Source: Bog-473 sp963809825
GTDB taxonomy: Bacteria; Actinomycetota; Acidimicrobiia; Acidimicrobiales; RAAP-2
Assembly: GCA_963809825.1 (NCBI GenBank)
Contig: CAWELJ010000009.1
Coordinates: 62,001 to 126,000 of the forward strand
Reading direction: 5' to 3'
Length of the DNA stretch: 64,000 bases
Shown here piece by piece: positions 1 through 8,746 of this stretch. Under the pieces are notes generated by a model. The model searched no databases, had not been told where the DNA came from, and saw only the letters and a program-made list of their open reading frames with translations. Position 1 is the stretch's first letter; each line of letters starts with the position of its first letter. Made by a program: the position numbers and the translations under genes.

Positions 1-538
1 CCTCCCAACGGGTGCGGACCAGCTCCATGACCGCGACATCCTCGCCCCGCGGCCCGCGGGTGGTGTGCCGGTGGGTGAAGCCCAGCCGTTGCATGACCCG
101 GCCGGACGAGACGTTCTCCGGCTCGTACAGGCTCACGATGCACTCCAGCCCGCCCGAGGTGAACCCGTAGTCCACCGCGGCGGCACCGGCCTCGGTCGCC
201 AGGCCGCGCCCACGGTAGGGACCGGACAGGCGCCATCCCACCTCGACGGCGGGCAGGATCTCGGGCAGGAAGTGCGGCACGGCCAGCCCGGCCCACCCGA
301 TCATGTCCCCGCTGGTCCGCTCGATCAGCGCCTCGATCCCGAACCCGTCGTCCTCGTAGCGCCGGAGCACGGTGTCGAGGAACCCCTTCGTCTCATCCGG
401 CGGCATCGCACCTCGCCGCGGGTACCACCAGAACGACTCCTCGGCGTGGATCGCCACCAGCGCGTCGAGGTCGCCCGGCTCGAACGGCCGCAGCACGAGC
501 CGCTCGGTGGTCAGGGTGGGGATGCCGGGACGGCCCAT
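1..538 (-). CDS. GNAT acetyltransferase, RimJ/RimL type (3' end outside window)
   Basis: Reading the minus strand from the ATG at 538 gives an open frame that runs off the left edge of the window. It begins MGRPGIPTLTTERLVLRPF, the usual first strand of RimJ/RimL-type N-acetyltransferases. Further on are a GRGLATEA acetyl-CoA pyrophosphate loop near residues 116-123 and the late SGRVMQRLGFTHR segment typical of motif B. Such enzymes acetylate an amino group using acetyl-CoA; the substrate cannot be told. About 179 residues are visible and the family is usually 170-200, so only the extreme C-terminus is missing. Confidence 0.85.
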   Translation of the reverse strand, partial: MGRPGIPTLTTERLVLRPFEPGDLDALVAIHAEESFWWYPRRGAMPPDETKGFLDTVLRRYEDDGFGIEALIERTSGDMIGWAGLAVPHFLPEILPAVEVGWRLSGPYRGRGLATEAGAAAVDYGFTSGGLECIVSLYEPENVSSGRVMQRLGFTHRHTTRGPRGEDVAVMELVRTRWE

Positions 539-572
539 GGGAACAGCCGTTGCCCCGTGACCCTGCCGGCGG

Positions 573-842
573 TCACCCAAGGGGGAGCCCGGGGGCGTCG
601 GCCAGGGAGGGGTCACGGCCGGGACGGGCCGCGGGGTCGTAGAGCTGGTCGGGTCGGAACGACCGCACGGCGCGGTCCCCGCTGCGCCCCCCGACGACCT
701 CGACCCACACGTCGCCCGTCTCCTCGTTGGTCACGTGCGCCACGAACTGCCAGGAGGCACCGCGCAGACGCGTGCCCTCGACCTGCACCGGGTCGCCGGG
801 CCGCAAGCCGGCCCACCGGGTGGTGCGACGCAGATCAGCCAT
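573..842 (-). CDS. Small conserved protein of unknown function
   Basis: An 89-residue frame beginning MADLRRTTRWAGLRPGDPV. The ATG at 842 is chosen because upstream in-frame sequence is low-complexity and overlaps the divergent promoter region of the nuclease gene. The segments RPGDPVQVEGTRLRGASW and GDRAVRSFRPDQLY look like a small beta-rich fold of the sort seen in short actinobacterial orphan families. There is no signal peptide or membrane segment. It is divergent from the nuclease at 926 and lies about 35 bases downstream of the GNAT gene's start. Function unknown. Confidence 0.6.
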   Translation of the reverse strand: MADLRRTTRWAGLRPGDPVQVEGTRLRGASWQFVAHVTNEETGDVWVEVVGGRSGDRAVRSFRPDQLYDPAARPGRDPSLADAPGLPLG

Positions 843-925
843 CGGCACGACGGGGCATCGCCCTCTTTCTACCGCCTCGGGGGGATGTGCCGTGCCGACG
901 CCGGCCCGCCGTATCCTGAACATCC

Positions 926-1696
926 ATGGCGCTCGATCTCCCGCGCACCCTGACTCCCTCGAAGGTCACCTCCTTCACCAACTGCCCGCTCGCCTTCCGG
1001 TTCTCGCAGATCGAGCACCGGCCCGAACCACCCTCCCCCCACTCGGTCAAGGGGACCCTGGTCCACGCCGCGCTGGAAGGGCTGTTCTGGCGCCACGGGC
1101 CGGGCGACCGCACGCCTGAGGCGGCGGCAGCCGAGCTCGAGCGGTCCTGGGAAGAGCTGCAGGACGACGAGGAGTTCGGGCAGCTCGAGCTCGACCGGGA
1201 CGCGGTGGCGGCCTTCCTCGCCGACGCACGGACCCTGGTGGACAATTACTTCCGCCTGGAGGATCCCAACGAGGCCCGCGCCGTCGGCATGGAGCTCGGC
1301 GTCGAGACCATGGTCGACGGCATGCGCCTGCGCGGCATCATCGACCGGCTCGACGTGGCACCCGACGGGAGCCTGATCGTCGTGGACTACAAGACGGGAC
1401 GGGCACCCTCGGAGCGCTTCGAGCGGGGGAGCCTGGGCGGCGTCCAGACCTACGCCCTGCTGTGCGAGAGCGTGCTCGGCCGCGCTCCCAGCGAAGTCCG
1501 GCTGCTGTACCTGCGCCAGCCCATCGCCATCTCCTCGGTCGCGTCCGAGCAGACCATCCGCGGCCAGCGGCGGCGGACCCTGGCCGTGTGGTCGGCCATT
1601 GAGAGGGCCTGCGACGCCGAGGACTTCCGGCCCCATGTGAGCCCCCTGTGCGACTACTGCAATTTCAAGGCGTCCTGCCCCGCCTTCGCCGCGTGA
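926..1696 (+). CDS. RecB-family PD-(D/E)XK nuclease with C-terminal Cys cluster
   Basis: A 256-residue stand-alone exonuclease of the RecB/Cas4-like PD-(D/E)XK superfamily. The N-terminus has LTPSKVTSFTNCPLAFRF, a common opening of these proteins with the first cluster Cys. The catalytic core is GIIDRLDVA followed by IVVDYKTGR (Asp and Lys of D...DxK). The C-terminal CDYCNFKASCP supplies three further Cys, so a 4Fe-4S cluster like that of AddB or Cas4 is likely. Such proteins resect or trim DNA ends in repair. The ATG at 926 sits a few bases after the divergent small gene's upstream region. The PAP2 gene follows after 10 bases. Confidence 0.88.
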   Translation: MALDLPRTLTPSKVTSFTNCPLAFRFSQIEHRPEPPSPHSVKGTLVHAALEGLFWRHGPGDRTPEAAAAELERSWEELQDDEEFGQLELDRDAVAAFLADARTLVDNYFRLEDPNEARAVGMELGVETMVDGMRLRGIIDRLDVAPDGSLIVVDYKTGRAPSERFERGSLGGVQTYALLCESVLGRAPSEVRLLYLRQPIAISSVASEQTIRGQRRRTLAVWSAIERACDAEDFRPHVSPLCDYCNFKASCPAFAA

Positions 1697-1706
1697 GCCG
1701 CCGGCG

Positions 1707-2297
1707 GTGAGCACCATCGACGAGGCGGTCGACGGCGCCTTCGACCCGCTCCGGGGCCGCCCCGGCATCGATCGGGCCGCCGCGGTCGTGTCCAACCTGG
1801 CCGACTACGGGCTCATCTGGGTCGTCCTGGCCGCCCTCAAGGCGCGCCGCCGCGGTCCGGCCCGTCGCCGCGCCGTCGTCGCCCTGGCCACGGCCGGCTT
1901 CTCATCGCTGATCGTGAGCCGGGTGGTCAAGCAGGCCGTCGAACGGCAGCGGCCGGACGACCACCTCTCCGCCGCCGTCCGGATCCCGTCGAGCAGCAGT
2001 TTCCCGAGCGGCCACACGCTGGCCGCGTTCTGCACGGCCTTCATCCTCGCGGACACCGACGCCGGCACGGCTGCCAACGTGAGTTTCGCGACGGCCGTTG
2101 CGGCCAGCCGCGTCCACCTGCGCGCCCACCATCCCACCGACGTGATCGGCGGAGCGGTCATCGGCTCGGTACTCGGGCTCGGGCTGCGCCCCGTCGTCGA
2201 CGTCATCACCCCCGGGAGCAAGGGGCGCCGCGGGCGCCGCCACCGGCCGGCCGGCTCGGGAATGGCCCGGGACGGGGTCGTGTTGCAAGAGCTGTGA
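1707..2297 (+). CDS. PAP2-family membrane phosphatase
   Basis: A 196-residue integral membrane lipid phosphatase with a GTG start 10 bases after the nuclease stop. The three phosphatase motifs are present: KQAVERQRP (motif 1), PSGHT (motif 2) and SRVHLRAHHPTDV (motif 3, with the catalytic His). Hydrophobic segments lie around them (LIWVVLAALKA, LAAFCTAFILA, VIGGAVIGSVLGLGL). The family dephosphorylates phosphatidate, undecaprenyl diphosphate or similar substrates on the outer membrane face. Its stop overlaps the GTG start of the next gene (GTGA), so translation is probably coupled. Confidence 0.88.
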   Translation: MSTIDEAVDGAFDPLRGRPGIDRAAAVVSNLADYGLIWVVLAALKARRRGPARRRAVVALATAGFSSLIVSRVVKQAVERQRPDDHLSAAVRIPSSSSFPSGHTLAAFCTAFILADTDAGTAANVSFATAVAASRVHLRAHHPTDVIGGAVIGSVLGLGLRPVVDVITPGSKGRRGRRHRPAGSGMARDGVVLQEL

Positions 2298-2893
2298 AGC
2301 CATTCGCCGTCACGTGGGACTACCGCTGCCCCTTTGCCCGTAATGCCCATGAGCATCTGGCTGTCGCACTGGCCGACGGGGCCGACTGGGACGTCACCTT
2401 CCTTCCCTTCTCCTTGAGCCAGATCCACGTCCACGAGGGCGACCCGCCCGTGTGGGACGACCCGGCCAAGGCGCCCGACCTCCTGGCGCTCGCCGCGGGT
2501 GCGCTGGTGCGTGACCAGTACCCCGATCGGTTCCTCGATGTGCACATCGCGCTCTTCGCCGCCCGTCACGACGAGGGGCTCGACCTCCGCCTCCCCGACG
2601 TGGTGGCCGGGGTGCTCGACGCTGCCGGCGTGCCGGGTGACCAGGTCGTGGCCGAGGTCGCGACGTCGGCCCCCGTGCAGGTGGTCCGCCGCGCCCACGA
2701 GCAGGCGGTCGACGACTGGGCCGTCTTCGGTGTGCCCACCTTCGTCGTCGAGGGCCGTGCGGTGTTCGTCCGTCTCATGAGCCGGCCCCACGGTGACGCC
2801 GGCTTGGCGCGGCGCACGGTGGAGGGAGTGCTCGACCTCTACGACCGCATGCCGGACCTCAACGAGTTCAAGTCCACGACGCTGTCACGCTGA
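2294..2893 (+). CDS. DsbA-like thioredoxin-fold oxidoreductase
   Basis: A 199-residue cytoplasmic DsbA/FrnE-type protein (no signal peptide). It starts at a GTG overlapping the PAP2 stop. The active-site region is WDYRCPFARNAHEHL: one Cys is present but the second Cys of CxxC is absent, so it resembles the glutathione-transferase kappa/HCCA-isomerase branch or mycothiol-linked variants rather than a dithiol oxidase. The cis-Pro loop is seen in WAVFGVPTFVVEGRAVFV near the C-terminus. Substrate unknown. Confidence 0.8.
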   Translation: MKPFAVTWDYRCPFARNAHEHLAVALADGADWDVTFLPFSLSQIHVHEGDPPVWDDPAKAPDLLALAAGALVRDQYPDRFLDVHIALFAARHDEGLDLRLPDVVAGVLDAAGVPGDQVVAEVATSAPVQVVRRAHEQAVDDWAVFGVPTFVVEGRAVFVRLMSRPHGDAGLARRTVEGVLDLYDRMPDLNEFKSTTLSR

Positions 2894-2917
2894 GGCCGCA
2901 GCGGCGATCGGCGGCGG

Positions 2918-3835
2918 TCAGGAACGGGCGAGCTCGCTGAGCAGCGCGAGTCCGCGATCACGCTCGGCGGCGTCGCCCAGGACGGCCCCCACGAAGTCGG
3001 TGGCCCCGGCGTCGGCCAGCCGGCCGATCGATGCCGCGACGCTCTCCTCGTCCCCGACGAAGCTGACGTCGGCCGCGCTCTGGGCGCCCTCCATGTCCAG
3101 CATGGCCTTGTAGGAGGGGAGGTTCGGGTAGATGGCCAGCGCGGCGTCGATCCGTTCCTTGGCGGCGTCCATGTCGTTGGTGACCGAGATGGGCAGGCTC
3201 ACCACGACACGCGGCGCGGGGCGGCCCGCCGTCTCGGCGGCGGCCGTGATGGTGGGCGCGATGTGCGCGCCGATGGTGCCGGTGCCCGTCATCCAGGTGA
3301 TGGTGCCGTCGGCGACGGTGCCGGCCAGCTTGAGCATGGTGGGACCGAGCGCGGCGACCAGGACCGGCGGCGGCGCACCGGGGACCTCGACCGGCGAGAA
3401 GGCGTTGGTCGTGACGCGCTCGCCGGCGCTCCGCACCGTCTCGCCGCGCAGGAGCGGCATGAGCGACGCCAGGTACTCCTTCATGTAGCGGGCCGGCTTG
3501 TCGTAGCTCAAGCCCCACATGCTCTCCACCACCACCTGGTGCGAGAGGCCGATGCCCAGGAGGAGCCGGTCACCGGTCGCCCACTGCACGGTCAGAGCCT
3601 GCTGCGCCAGCATCATCGGGTGGCGCGGGTGCACGGGGACCACGCCCGTACCGAGGCCGATGCCGGGGACCTGCGAGCCGGCGACGGCGAGGAGGGTGAG
3701 CGCGTCGGGACCGAAGATCTGCGAGGCGAACGCGTGGTCGAGCCCCGCCTCGGCGAACCGCCGCAGCTGGGCCACCACCTCGGGCAGCGGCTTGTCGACG
3801 TCGATCATGCTCCCGATCCGCAGCGGTGTGGCCAT
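2918..3835 (-). CDS. F420-dependent LLM-class oxidoreductase
   Basis: A 305-residue bacterial luciferase-fold protein on the minus strand, started at the ATG at 3835 (MATPLRIGSMIDVDKPL). It has the TIM-barrel signatures of the F420-using branch: GLGTGVVPVHPRHPMMLAQQA in the third strand region, GDRLLLGIGLSHQ, and VLVAALGPTMLKLAG. Members oxidise or reduce alcohols, tetrahydromethanopterin or xenobiotics using F420. It stands alone, convergent with the DsbA-like gene and divergent from purK with about 80 bases between them. Confidence 0.88.
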   Translation of the reverse strand: MATPLRIGSMIDVDKPLPEVVAQLRRFAEAGLDHAFASQIFGPDALTLLAVAGSQVPGIGLGTGVVPVHPRHPMMLAQQALTVQWATGDRLLLGIGLSHQVVVESMWGLSYDKPARYMKEYLASLMPLLRGETVRSAGERVTTNAFSPVEVPGAPPPVLVAALGPTMLKLAGTVADGTITWMTGTGTIGAHIAPTITAAAETAGRPAPRVVVSLPISVTNDMDAAKERIDAALAIYPNLPSYKAMLDMEGAQSAADVSFVGDEESVAASIGRLADAGATDFVGAVLGDAAERDRGLALLSELARS

Positions 3836-3914
3836 GGCCGTCGTGCTCCTCGCGTAGTCTGCCCGTTGTGTCCACCCCACTGTCTAGGCGAATCCCCCCA
3901 CGGGGGCGAGCGAG

Positions 3915-5090
3915 CTGAGCACCCGTCCGATCGGGTTCGTGGGGGCGGGCCAGCTGGCCCGCATGGCAGGTGAGGCGGCCAGCGCGCTGGGGCTCTCCAT
4001 GGCCGTCCTGGCCGAGCGGGCGGACGATGCCGCCTGCGAGGTCGCCGCGGAGGTGGTGCTCGGATCGCCCTTCGTGGCCGCCGAACTACGGGCCTTCACC
4101 GAGCGTTGCGATGTCGTCACGTTCGATCACGAGCAGGTCGATCTCGACATCGTGGCGGCGCTGGCGGCGGGTGGCGCCGTGCTCCGGCCCGGCGCCGAGA
4201 CGCTCGAGCTCGCGGTCGACAAGGCACGCATGCGGGCCGTCCTCGACGGTGCGGGGGTGCCCGTCCCGGCGTACCTCGTGGTGGACAACGGGCCGGACGC
4301 ACCCGAAGCCGTCGCTAGGTTCGCGGCGGTCCACGGATGGCCCGTGATGCTCAAGGCGGCGCGCGGTGGCTACGACGGCAAGGGCGTGTGGCCTGCCGGC
4401 GACCGCGCCGAGACCGTGTCGATCCTGGCGCAGGTGCCCGGCCAGGTGGTGGTCGAGGAGTTATTGCCCCTCGATGCCGAGCTGGCCGTCCTCGTCGCCC
4501 GCCGCCCGTCGGGCTCGTCGGTGGCCTGGCCGGCCGTCGAGACGGCGCAGGTGGGCGGCGTGTGCCGCGAGGTGCTCGTGCCGGGACGGCTGGAGCCCGA
4601 CGTGGTGGAGGCCGCGGGGGCGCTCGGGCAGAAGGTGGCCGAGATCGCCGGTGCCGTCGGCGTCATGGCGGTGGAGCTGTTCTGGTCAAGGGGTCGCCTG
4701 GTCGTCAACGAGGTGGCGACCCGGCCTCACAACTCGGGGCACTGGACGATTGAGGGCGCGGTCACCTCGCAGTTCGAGAACCATCTGCGCGCGGTGCTGG
4801 ATCTCCCCCTCGGCTCCGCCGCGCCCCAGCACCCCCACGTCGCCAGCGTCAACATCTTCGGCGGACCCGGCGGGGAGGACCCGGCGCAGCTGCTCGCCCG
4901 GGGCCTCGCGGTCGAGGACGCCCATGTGCACCTCTATGGCAAGGTCGCCCGCCCGGGGCGCAAACTGGGCCACGTGACGGTGTGCGGGGACGATCCCGGG
5001 CTCGTGCGGACCCGGGCCTGGTCCGCCGCCGTGGCGCTCGGGACCCCGGTGCCGGACGGCATCGATCTCCCCGGCGGGGTGATCCGGTGA
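3915..5090 (+). CDS. purK: 5-(carboxyamino)imidazole ribonucleotide synthase PurK
   Basis: ATP-grasp enzyme that carboxylates aminoimidazole ribonucleotide with ATP and bicarbonate in de novo purine synthesis. Seen in sequence: LARPG-type start loop GFVGAGQLARM, the grasp segments VMLKAARGGYDGKGV and VVVEELLPLDAELAVLVAR, and the late NEVATRPHNSGHWTIEGA that binds Mg-ATP. The first ordinary start (GTG, 3939) would cut off the first beta strand; the family's N-terminus STRPIGFVGAGQ continues upstream in frame to a CTG at 3915, which I take as the probable start. It ends in TGA overlapping the purE GTG. Confidence 0.93.
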   Translation: MSTRPIGFVGAGQLARMAGEAASALGLSMAVLAERADDAACEVAAEVVLGSPFVAAELRAFTERCDVVTFDHEQVDLDIVAALAAGGAVLRPGAETLELAVDKARMRAVLDGAGVPVPAYLVVDNGPDAPEAVARFAAVHGWPVMLKAARGGYDGKGVWPAGDRAETVSILAQVPGQVVVEELLPLDAELAVLVARRPSGSSVAWPAVETAQVGGVCREVLVPGRLEPDVVEAAGALGQKVAEIAGAVGVMAVELFWSRGRLVVNEVATRPHNSGHWTIEGAVTSQFENHLRAVLDLPLGSAAPQHPHVASVNIFGGPGGEDPAQLLARGLAVEDAHVHLYGKVARPGRKLGHVTVCGDDPGLVRTRAWSAAVALGTPVPDGIDLPGGVIR

Positions 5091-5602
5091 CGCCCGGGCC
5101 CGGTCCCGTCGTGGCCGTCGTGATGGGCAGCTCGTCGGACCTCCCCGTGATGGAGGGCGCGGTCGAGATGCTCGAGCGCTTCGGCGTGGCACACGAGGTG
5201 CGCGTGGTCTCGGCGCACCGCACCCCGCACGAGATGATCGCCTTCGGCCAGCAGGCGGCGGGGCGCGGCCTGCGGGTCCTGATCGCCGGAGCCGGGGGCG
5301 CCGCCCATCTGCCGGGCATGCTGGCGTCGGTCACCACCTTGCCGGTCATCGGCGTCCCGGTCGCCCTGTCACAGCTCGACGGCCTCGACAGCCTGCTCTC
5401 CATCGTGCAGATGCCCAAGGGCGTACCCGTGGCGACGATGGCCGTCAACGGGGCCCGCAACGCCGGGCTGCTCGCCGTGCGGATTCTTGCCGTCGGTGAC
5501 GCCGACCTGACTGCCAGAATGGCGGCATTCCAGGAGGAGATCGCGTCCGACGCCCGGGCTCAGGACGCCGACGTGTCCGGAGGAGCACCCGACCATGACT
5601 GA
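5087..5602 (+). CDS. purE: N5-CAIR mutase PurE
   Basis: A 171-residue class I PurE, which moves the carboxyl group made by PurK from N5 to C4 of the imidazole ring. The N-terminal VAVVMGSSSDLPVMEGAVE binds the substrate phosphate, followed by VSAHRTPHEM and IAGAGGAAHLPGMLAS, all classic PurE segments. The GTG at 5087 overlaps the purK stop. The last eight bases overlap the ATG of the downstream deacetylase, so these three genes form one tightly coupled unit. Confidence 0.95.
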   Translation: MTPGPGPVVAVVMGSSSDLPVMEGAVEMLERFGVAHEVRVVSAHRTPHEMIAFGQQAAGRGLRVLIAGAGGAAHLPGMLASVTTLPVIGVPVALSQLDGLDSLLSIVQMPKGVPVATMAVNGARNAGLLAVRILAVGDADLTARMAAFQEEIASDARAQDADVSGGAPDHD

Positions 5603-6440
5603 GCCGAACCTGGCGCAGCGGCTCGGCTACGCCGCCGACACCAAGCTGGTCGTCATCAACGCCGACGACCTCGGTTCGTGCCACTCCGCCAACGTCGGGG
5701 TCTTCGAGTGCCTGGCGACGGGGACGGTCACCAGCGCGACGCTCATGGTGCCCTGCCCGTGGGCGCGCGAGGCCAGCAGCCGCTACCGGGGTGAGGACAT
5801 CGGAGTGCACCTCACCGTCAACGCGGAGTACGAGCTCTACCGCTGGGGTCCGATCACCCACGCCCCGTCGCTGCTCGGTGGCGACGGGGGCTTCCCGCGC
5901 ACGGTCGAGGACGTGTGGGACCATGCCGATCTCGACGAGGTTCGCCGCGAGTGCCGGGCGCAGATCGAGCGGGCGATCCTGTGGGGCTTCGACGTGAGCC
6001 ACCTCGACGCCCACATGGGCACGCTGCAGCTGCGGCCCGAGTTCTTCGACGTGTACCTCGAGCTGGCGGTGGAGTTCGGGCTGCCGCTGCGGATGGTGAG
6101 CCCCGCCATGGAGCGGTACGTGGGATTCCCCGCCCGGGCGGTCGCCGCCGAGGCCGGGGCGGTCTTCACCGACCACATGCGCTTCGTGCCGGGTGTCGGG
6201 TCCCGCGCGATGTTCGAGAAGGACATCGCCACTTTGCGTCCGGGCGTCACCGAACTCCATCTGCACCCGGCCGTCGACAGCGCCGAGCTCCGCTCCCTGG
6301 CGACCGACGACTGGGAGTCCCGGGTCGACGACCACCGCATGATCTGCCGGGAGACCTGGGTGCGCCAGTCACTCGACGAGGCCGGGGCGACCCTGATCGG
6401 CTTCCGGCCGCTGCGCGAGCTCGCAAGGGCCGGCGGCTGA
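5595..6440 (+). CDS. ChbG/YdjC-like carbohydrate deacetylase
   Basis: A 281-residue member of the ChbG/HpnK (YdjC) family, metal-dependent N- or O-deacetylases of oligosaccharides and hopanoid sugars. INADDLGSCHSANVGV gives the metal-binding Asp pair, and SHLDAHMGTLQLRPEFF gives the second metal His and a catalytic region; TELHLHPA near residue 213 is the third conserved patch. The start ATG overlaps purE. Its place behind purKE is a positional link only and does not imply a role in purine synthesis. Confidence 0.85.
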   Translation: MTEPNLAQRLGYAADTKLVVINADDLGSCHSANVGVFECLATGTVTSATLMVPCPWAREASSRYRGEDIGVHLTVNAEYELYRWGPITHAPSLLGGDGGFPRTVEDVWDHADLDEVRRECRAQIERAILWGFDVSHLDAHMGTLQLRPEFFDVYLELAVEFGLPLRMVSPAMERYVGFPARAVAAEAGAVFTDHMRFVPGVGSRAMFEKDIATLRPGVTELHLHPAVDSAELRSLATDDWESRVDDHRMICRETWVRQSLDEAGATLIGFRPLRELARAGG

Positions 6441-6450
6441 GCGGACGCGA

Positions 6451-7017
6451 GTGGCCGCCACGACCACCACGACGATCCGGGGCGTCTCCCTGCTCACGCA
6501 TCAACGCCGGCGCGGCGGCGACACCTTCGACCTCGCGCTGTCCGTCGACGGGGTGCAGATCCGGCGGCCGCGCCAGCCCGCCCAGCACATGTCGTGGGAG
6601 CGGGTCTCGCAGTGGGAGATAGAGGAGCGCCCCGGCTACGTGCTGCTGACCCTGCGCGGGGAGGGCGCCACGACCCCGCTGGTGGTCCCCGGGTGGACGC
6701 TCGACGATCTCGAGATCCTCATGCGTGAGGTGACGGCCGGAGCGGGGGGTCCCGCGCCCGACGCCACCGCGGGCGACACGATGGCCCCGACCGCCGCAGC
6801 TGCCGCCACACCAGCGGCGGCCCCGGCCCCGCCGACGGGTCCCCCCACACCGGTCCAGCCCCGGGCCGCCCGGCGGCGGCAGCGTCGCCGGCAGCGCCTG
6901 TCGTGGAAGGCGGTGACGACCATCGCGCTGCTGGGCGTGCTCGCCGCCGCCGTGACGGTGGTGCTGCTGCAGAGTGCAGGCGTGATCGACTGGGGCTTCC
7001 TCGGCCCCACCGCCTGA
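6451..7017 (+). CDS. Single-pass membrane protein with N-terminal PH-like region
   Basis: A 188-residue protein with GTG start just after the deacetylase stop. Residues 1-95 are beta-rich (FDLALSVDGVQI, YVLLTLRGEGA, LVVPGWTLDDLEILMREV), resembling short bacterial PH-like domains. Residues 100-140 are an Ala/Pro/Thr linker, followed by an Arg-rich patch and one membrane helix (ITTIALLGVLAAAVTVVLL-like, residues about 155-175). Topology is probably N-in with a short outside tail. Function unknown. Confidence 0.65.
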   Translation: MAATTTTTIRGVSLLTHQRRRGGDTFDLALSVDGVQIRRPRQPAQHMSWERVSQWEIEERPGYVLLTLRGEGATTPLVVPGWTLDDLEILMREVTAGAGGPAPDATAGDTMAPTAAAAATPAAAPAPPTGPPTPVQPRAARRRQRRRQRLSWKAVTTIALLGVLAAAVTVVLLQSAGVIDWGFLGPTA

Positions 7018-7024
7018 CCCGGGC

Positions 7025-7888
7025 TCAGGCGGGGCGCACCCCGGCGAAGAGGTCGTCCTCGGTCACCTCGACCGGGCCGACGCGACTCTGGGCCAGGCGG
7101 AACTCGTCGACGGGGTGGATGGTGCGCATCACCTCGGGTGGGAGGCCGAACCAGAACGGCGAATTGGGATCCACCTGGGTGGCGTGGGCCTTGAGCGCCT
7201 CGCCGCGCACCTCGGTGAAGCCGGTGACGTCGATGCTCGTGGTGAAGGGCTCGGTGCGCGTCATGCGGGCCAGCCACTTGTCATCGAAGGGGGACTCGAG
7301 ACCGAGCTCCTCGTACTTCTCGTGGATCTGGCGGAAGCGCTCCCCCGACCAGACCGAGTAGTACAGCTTCGCCGGCGTGTGCGGCGGCCCGGCGTCCGGG
7401 AAGCGGTCCGGATCGCCGGCGGAGTCGAAGGCCAAGACGGAGATCTCGTGCACCCGGAGATGGTCCGGATGCGGATACTCGGACTGGTTGTCGCCGTAGG
7501 TGACGATGACCTGGGGGCGCTCGCGCCGGATGACCGCCACCAGGCGGCCGACCGCCTCGTCGAGAGGTGCCTGGGCGAAGCTGTCGGGCCGCGTGTTGGC
7601 CTCCGACTCGGGCATGCCCGAGTCCCGGTAGCCCAGGAGGACCGTCTCGTCGTAGCCGATGATGTCTGTGGCCGCCTTGAGCTCGGCCATGCGGATCCGG
7701 CCGATGTCGGCCCGGACCTCGGGCGTGTCCAGGGCCGGGTTGAGGATGTCGCCCTCTTCACCCCCGGTGCAGCACACCAGCACCGTCCGGATGCCCTCGG
7801 CGTGGTAGCGGGCCACCGTCGGCGCCCCCTTGGAGGCCTCGTCGTCGGGATGCGCGTGGACGCAGAGCAGGCAGAGGCGATCAGGCAC
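7025..7888 (-). CDS. mca: Mycothiol S-conjugate amidase-like PIG-L deacetylase
   Basis: A 287-residue LmbE/PIG-L zinc hydrolase. CVHAHPDDEASKGAPT holds the His-Pro-Asp-Asp zinc motif, and SEYPHPDHLRVHEISV the third zinc His. The length and C-terminal region match Mca, which cleaves mycothiol S-conjugates during detoxification, better than MshB, which deacetylates GlcNAc-Ins; the two are paralogues and cannot be separated with certainty here. It is transcribed away from pspA with about 75 bases between the two starts. Confidence 0.82.
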   Translation of the reverse strand: MPDRLCLLCVHAHPDDEASKGAPTVARYHAEGIRTVLVCCTGGEEGDILNPALDTPEVRADIGRIRMAELKAATDIIGYDETVLLGYRDSGMPESEANTRPDSFAQAPLDEAVGRLVAVIRRERPQVIVTYGDNQSEYPHPDHLRVHEISVLAFDSAGDPDRFPDAGPPHTPAKLYYSVWSGERFRQIHEKYEELGLESPFDDKWLARMTRTEPFTTSIDVTGFTEVRGEALKAHATQVDPNSPFWFGLPPEVMRTIHPVDEFRLAQSRVGPVEVTEDDLFAGVRPA

Positions 7889-7965
7889 GTGGAGACCTTA
7901 GCGGCGGGCCTTCCCAGGCCAGCCCGGTGCCACCCCTCCCCTTTTGGGCCTTATGCTCGGTAGCC

Positions 7966-8746
7966 ATGGCAGGCACGTGGAGTCGCATCCGTGACATCTT
8001 CCGGTCCAAGGCGAACAAGGCCCTGGACAAGATGGAGGATCCGCGCGACACGCTGGACCTCTCCTACGAGAAGCAGCTCGAGCAGCTGCAGAAGGTCCGG
8101 CGGGGGGTGGCCGACGTCGCCACGGCCCGCAAGCGGATCGAGCTGCAGGCCCAGGGGCTGCAGAAGCAGGCCGACAAGCTGCAGGGCCAGGCCAAGGCTG
8201 CGCTGCAGCAGGGCAACGAGGATCTCGCCCGCGAGGCGCTGGCGCGCCGGGCTGCGCTCGGCGAGCAGCTGGCCGAGCTCAAGACCCAGCACGACCAGAT
8301 CAGCGAGCAGGAGCAGAAGCTCGTCCAGACGTCCCAGGAGCTGCAGACCCGGGTCGAGCGCTTCCGCACCCAGAAGGAGACGCTCAAGGCCTCCTACACC
8401 GCAGCCGAGGCCCAGACCAAGGTGGGCGAGGCCGTGTCGGGCATCTCGGACTCCACGCGCGACGCCGGGGCGACCATGCAGCGGGCCCAGGACAAGATCG
8501 CCAGCATGCAGGCGCGCGCCGGGGCGCTCGACGAGCTGCTGGCCTCGGGCGCGCTCGACGACCTCTCCCACCCGGTCGACGACATCCAGAAGGAGCTCGA
8601 CAAGGTGTCGTCGACATCGCAGGTGGACAACGAGCTGGCCGCCCTGAAGGCCGAGCTCGGGACGGGCGCACCGGCGGGCGCCCGGCGGCGACGCGGCCGC
8701 GCTACCGGCGGCCGAGCCGGGAGCCACCGCAGGCGAGAGCGCCTGA
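7966..8746 (+). CDS. pspA: PspA/IM30 phage-shock protein (apparent frameshift near its end)
   Basis: Membrane-stress coiled-coil protein. It starts at ATG 7966 with the amphipathic helix MAGTWSRIRDIFRSKANK, followed by a long Glu/Gln/Lys-rich coiled coil to about residue 230 (KQLEQLQKVRRGVADV, REALARRAALGEQLAEL). As sequenced, the frame does not stop but runs into htpX. In the next frame the last bases read GDAAALPAAEPGATAGESA and stop at TGA 8744-8746, sharing one base with the htpX ATG. That tail looks native, so one surplus base (or two missing) probably lies near 8660-8690 in a G/C-rich run. Confidence 0.85.
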
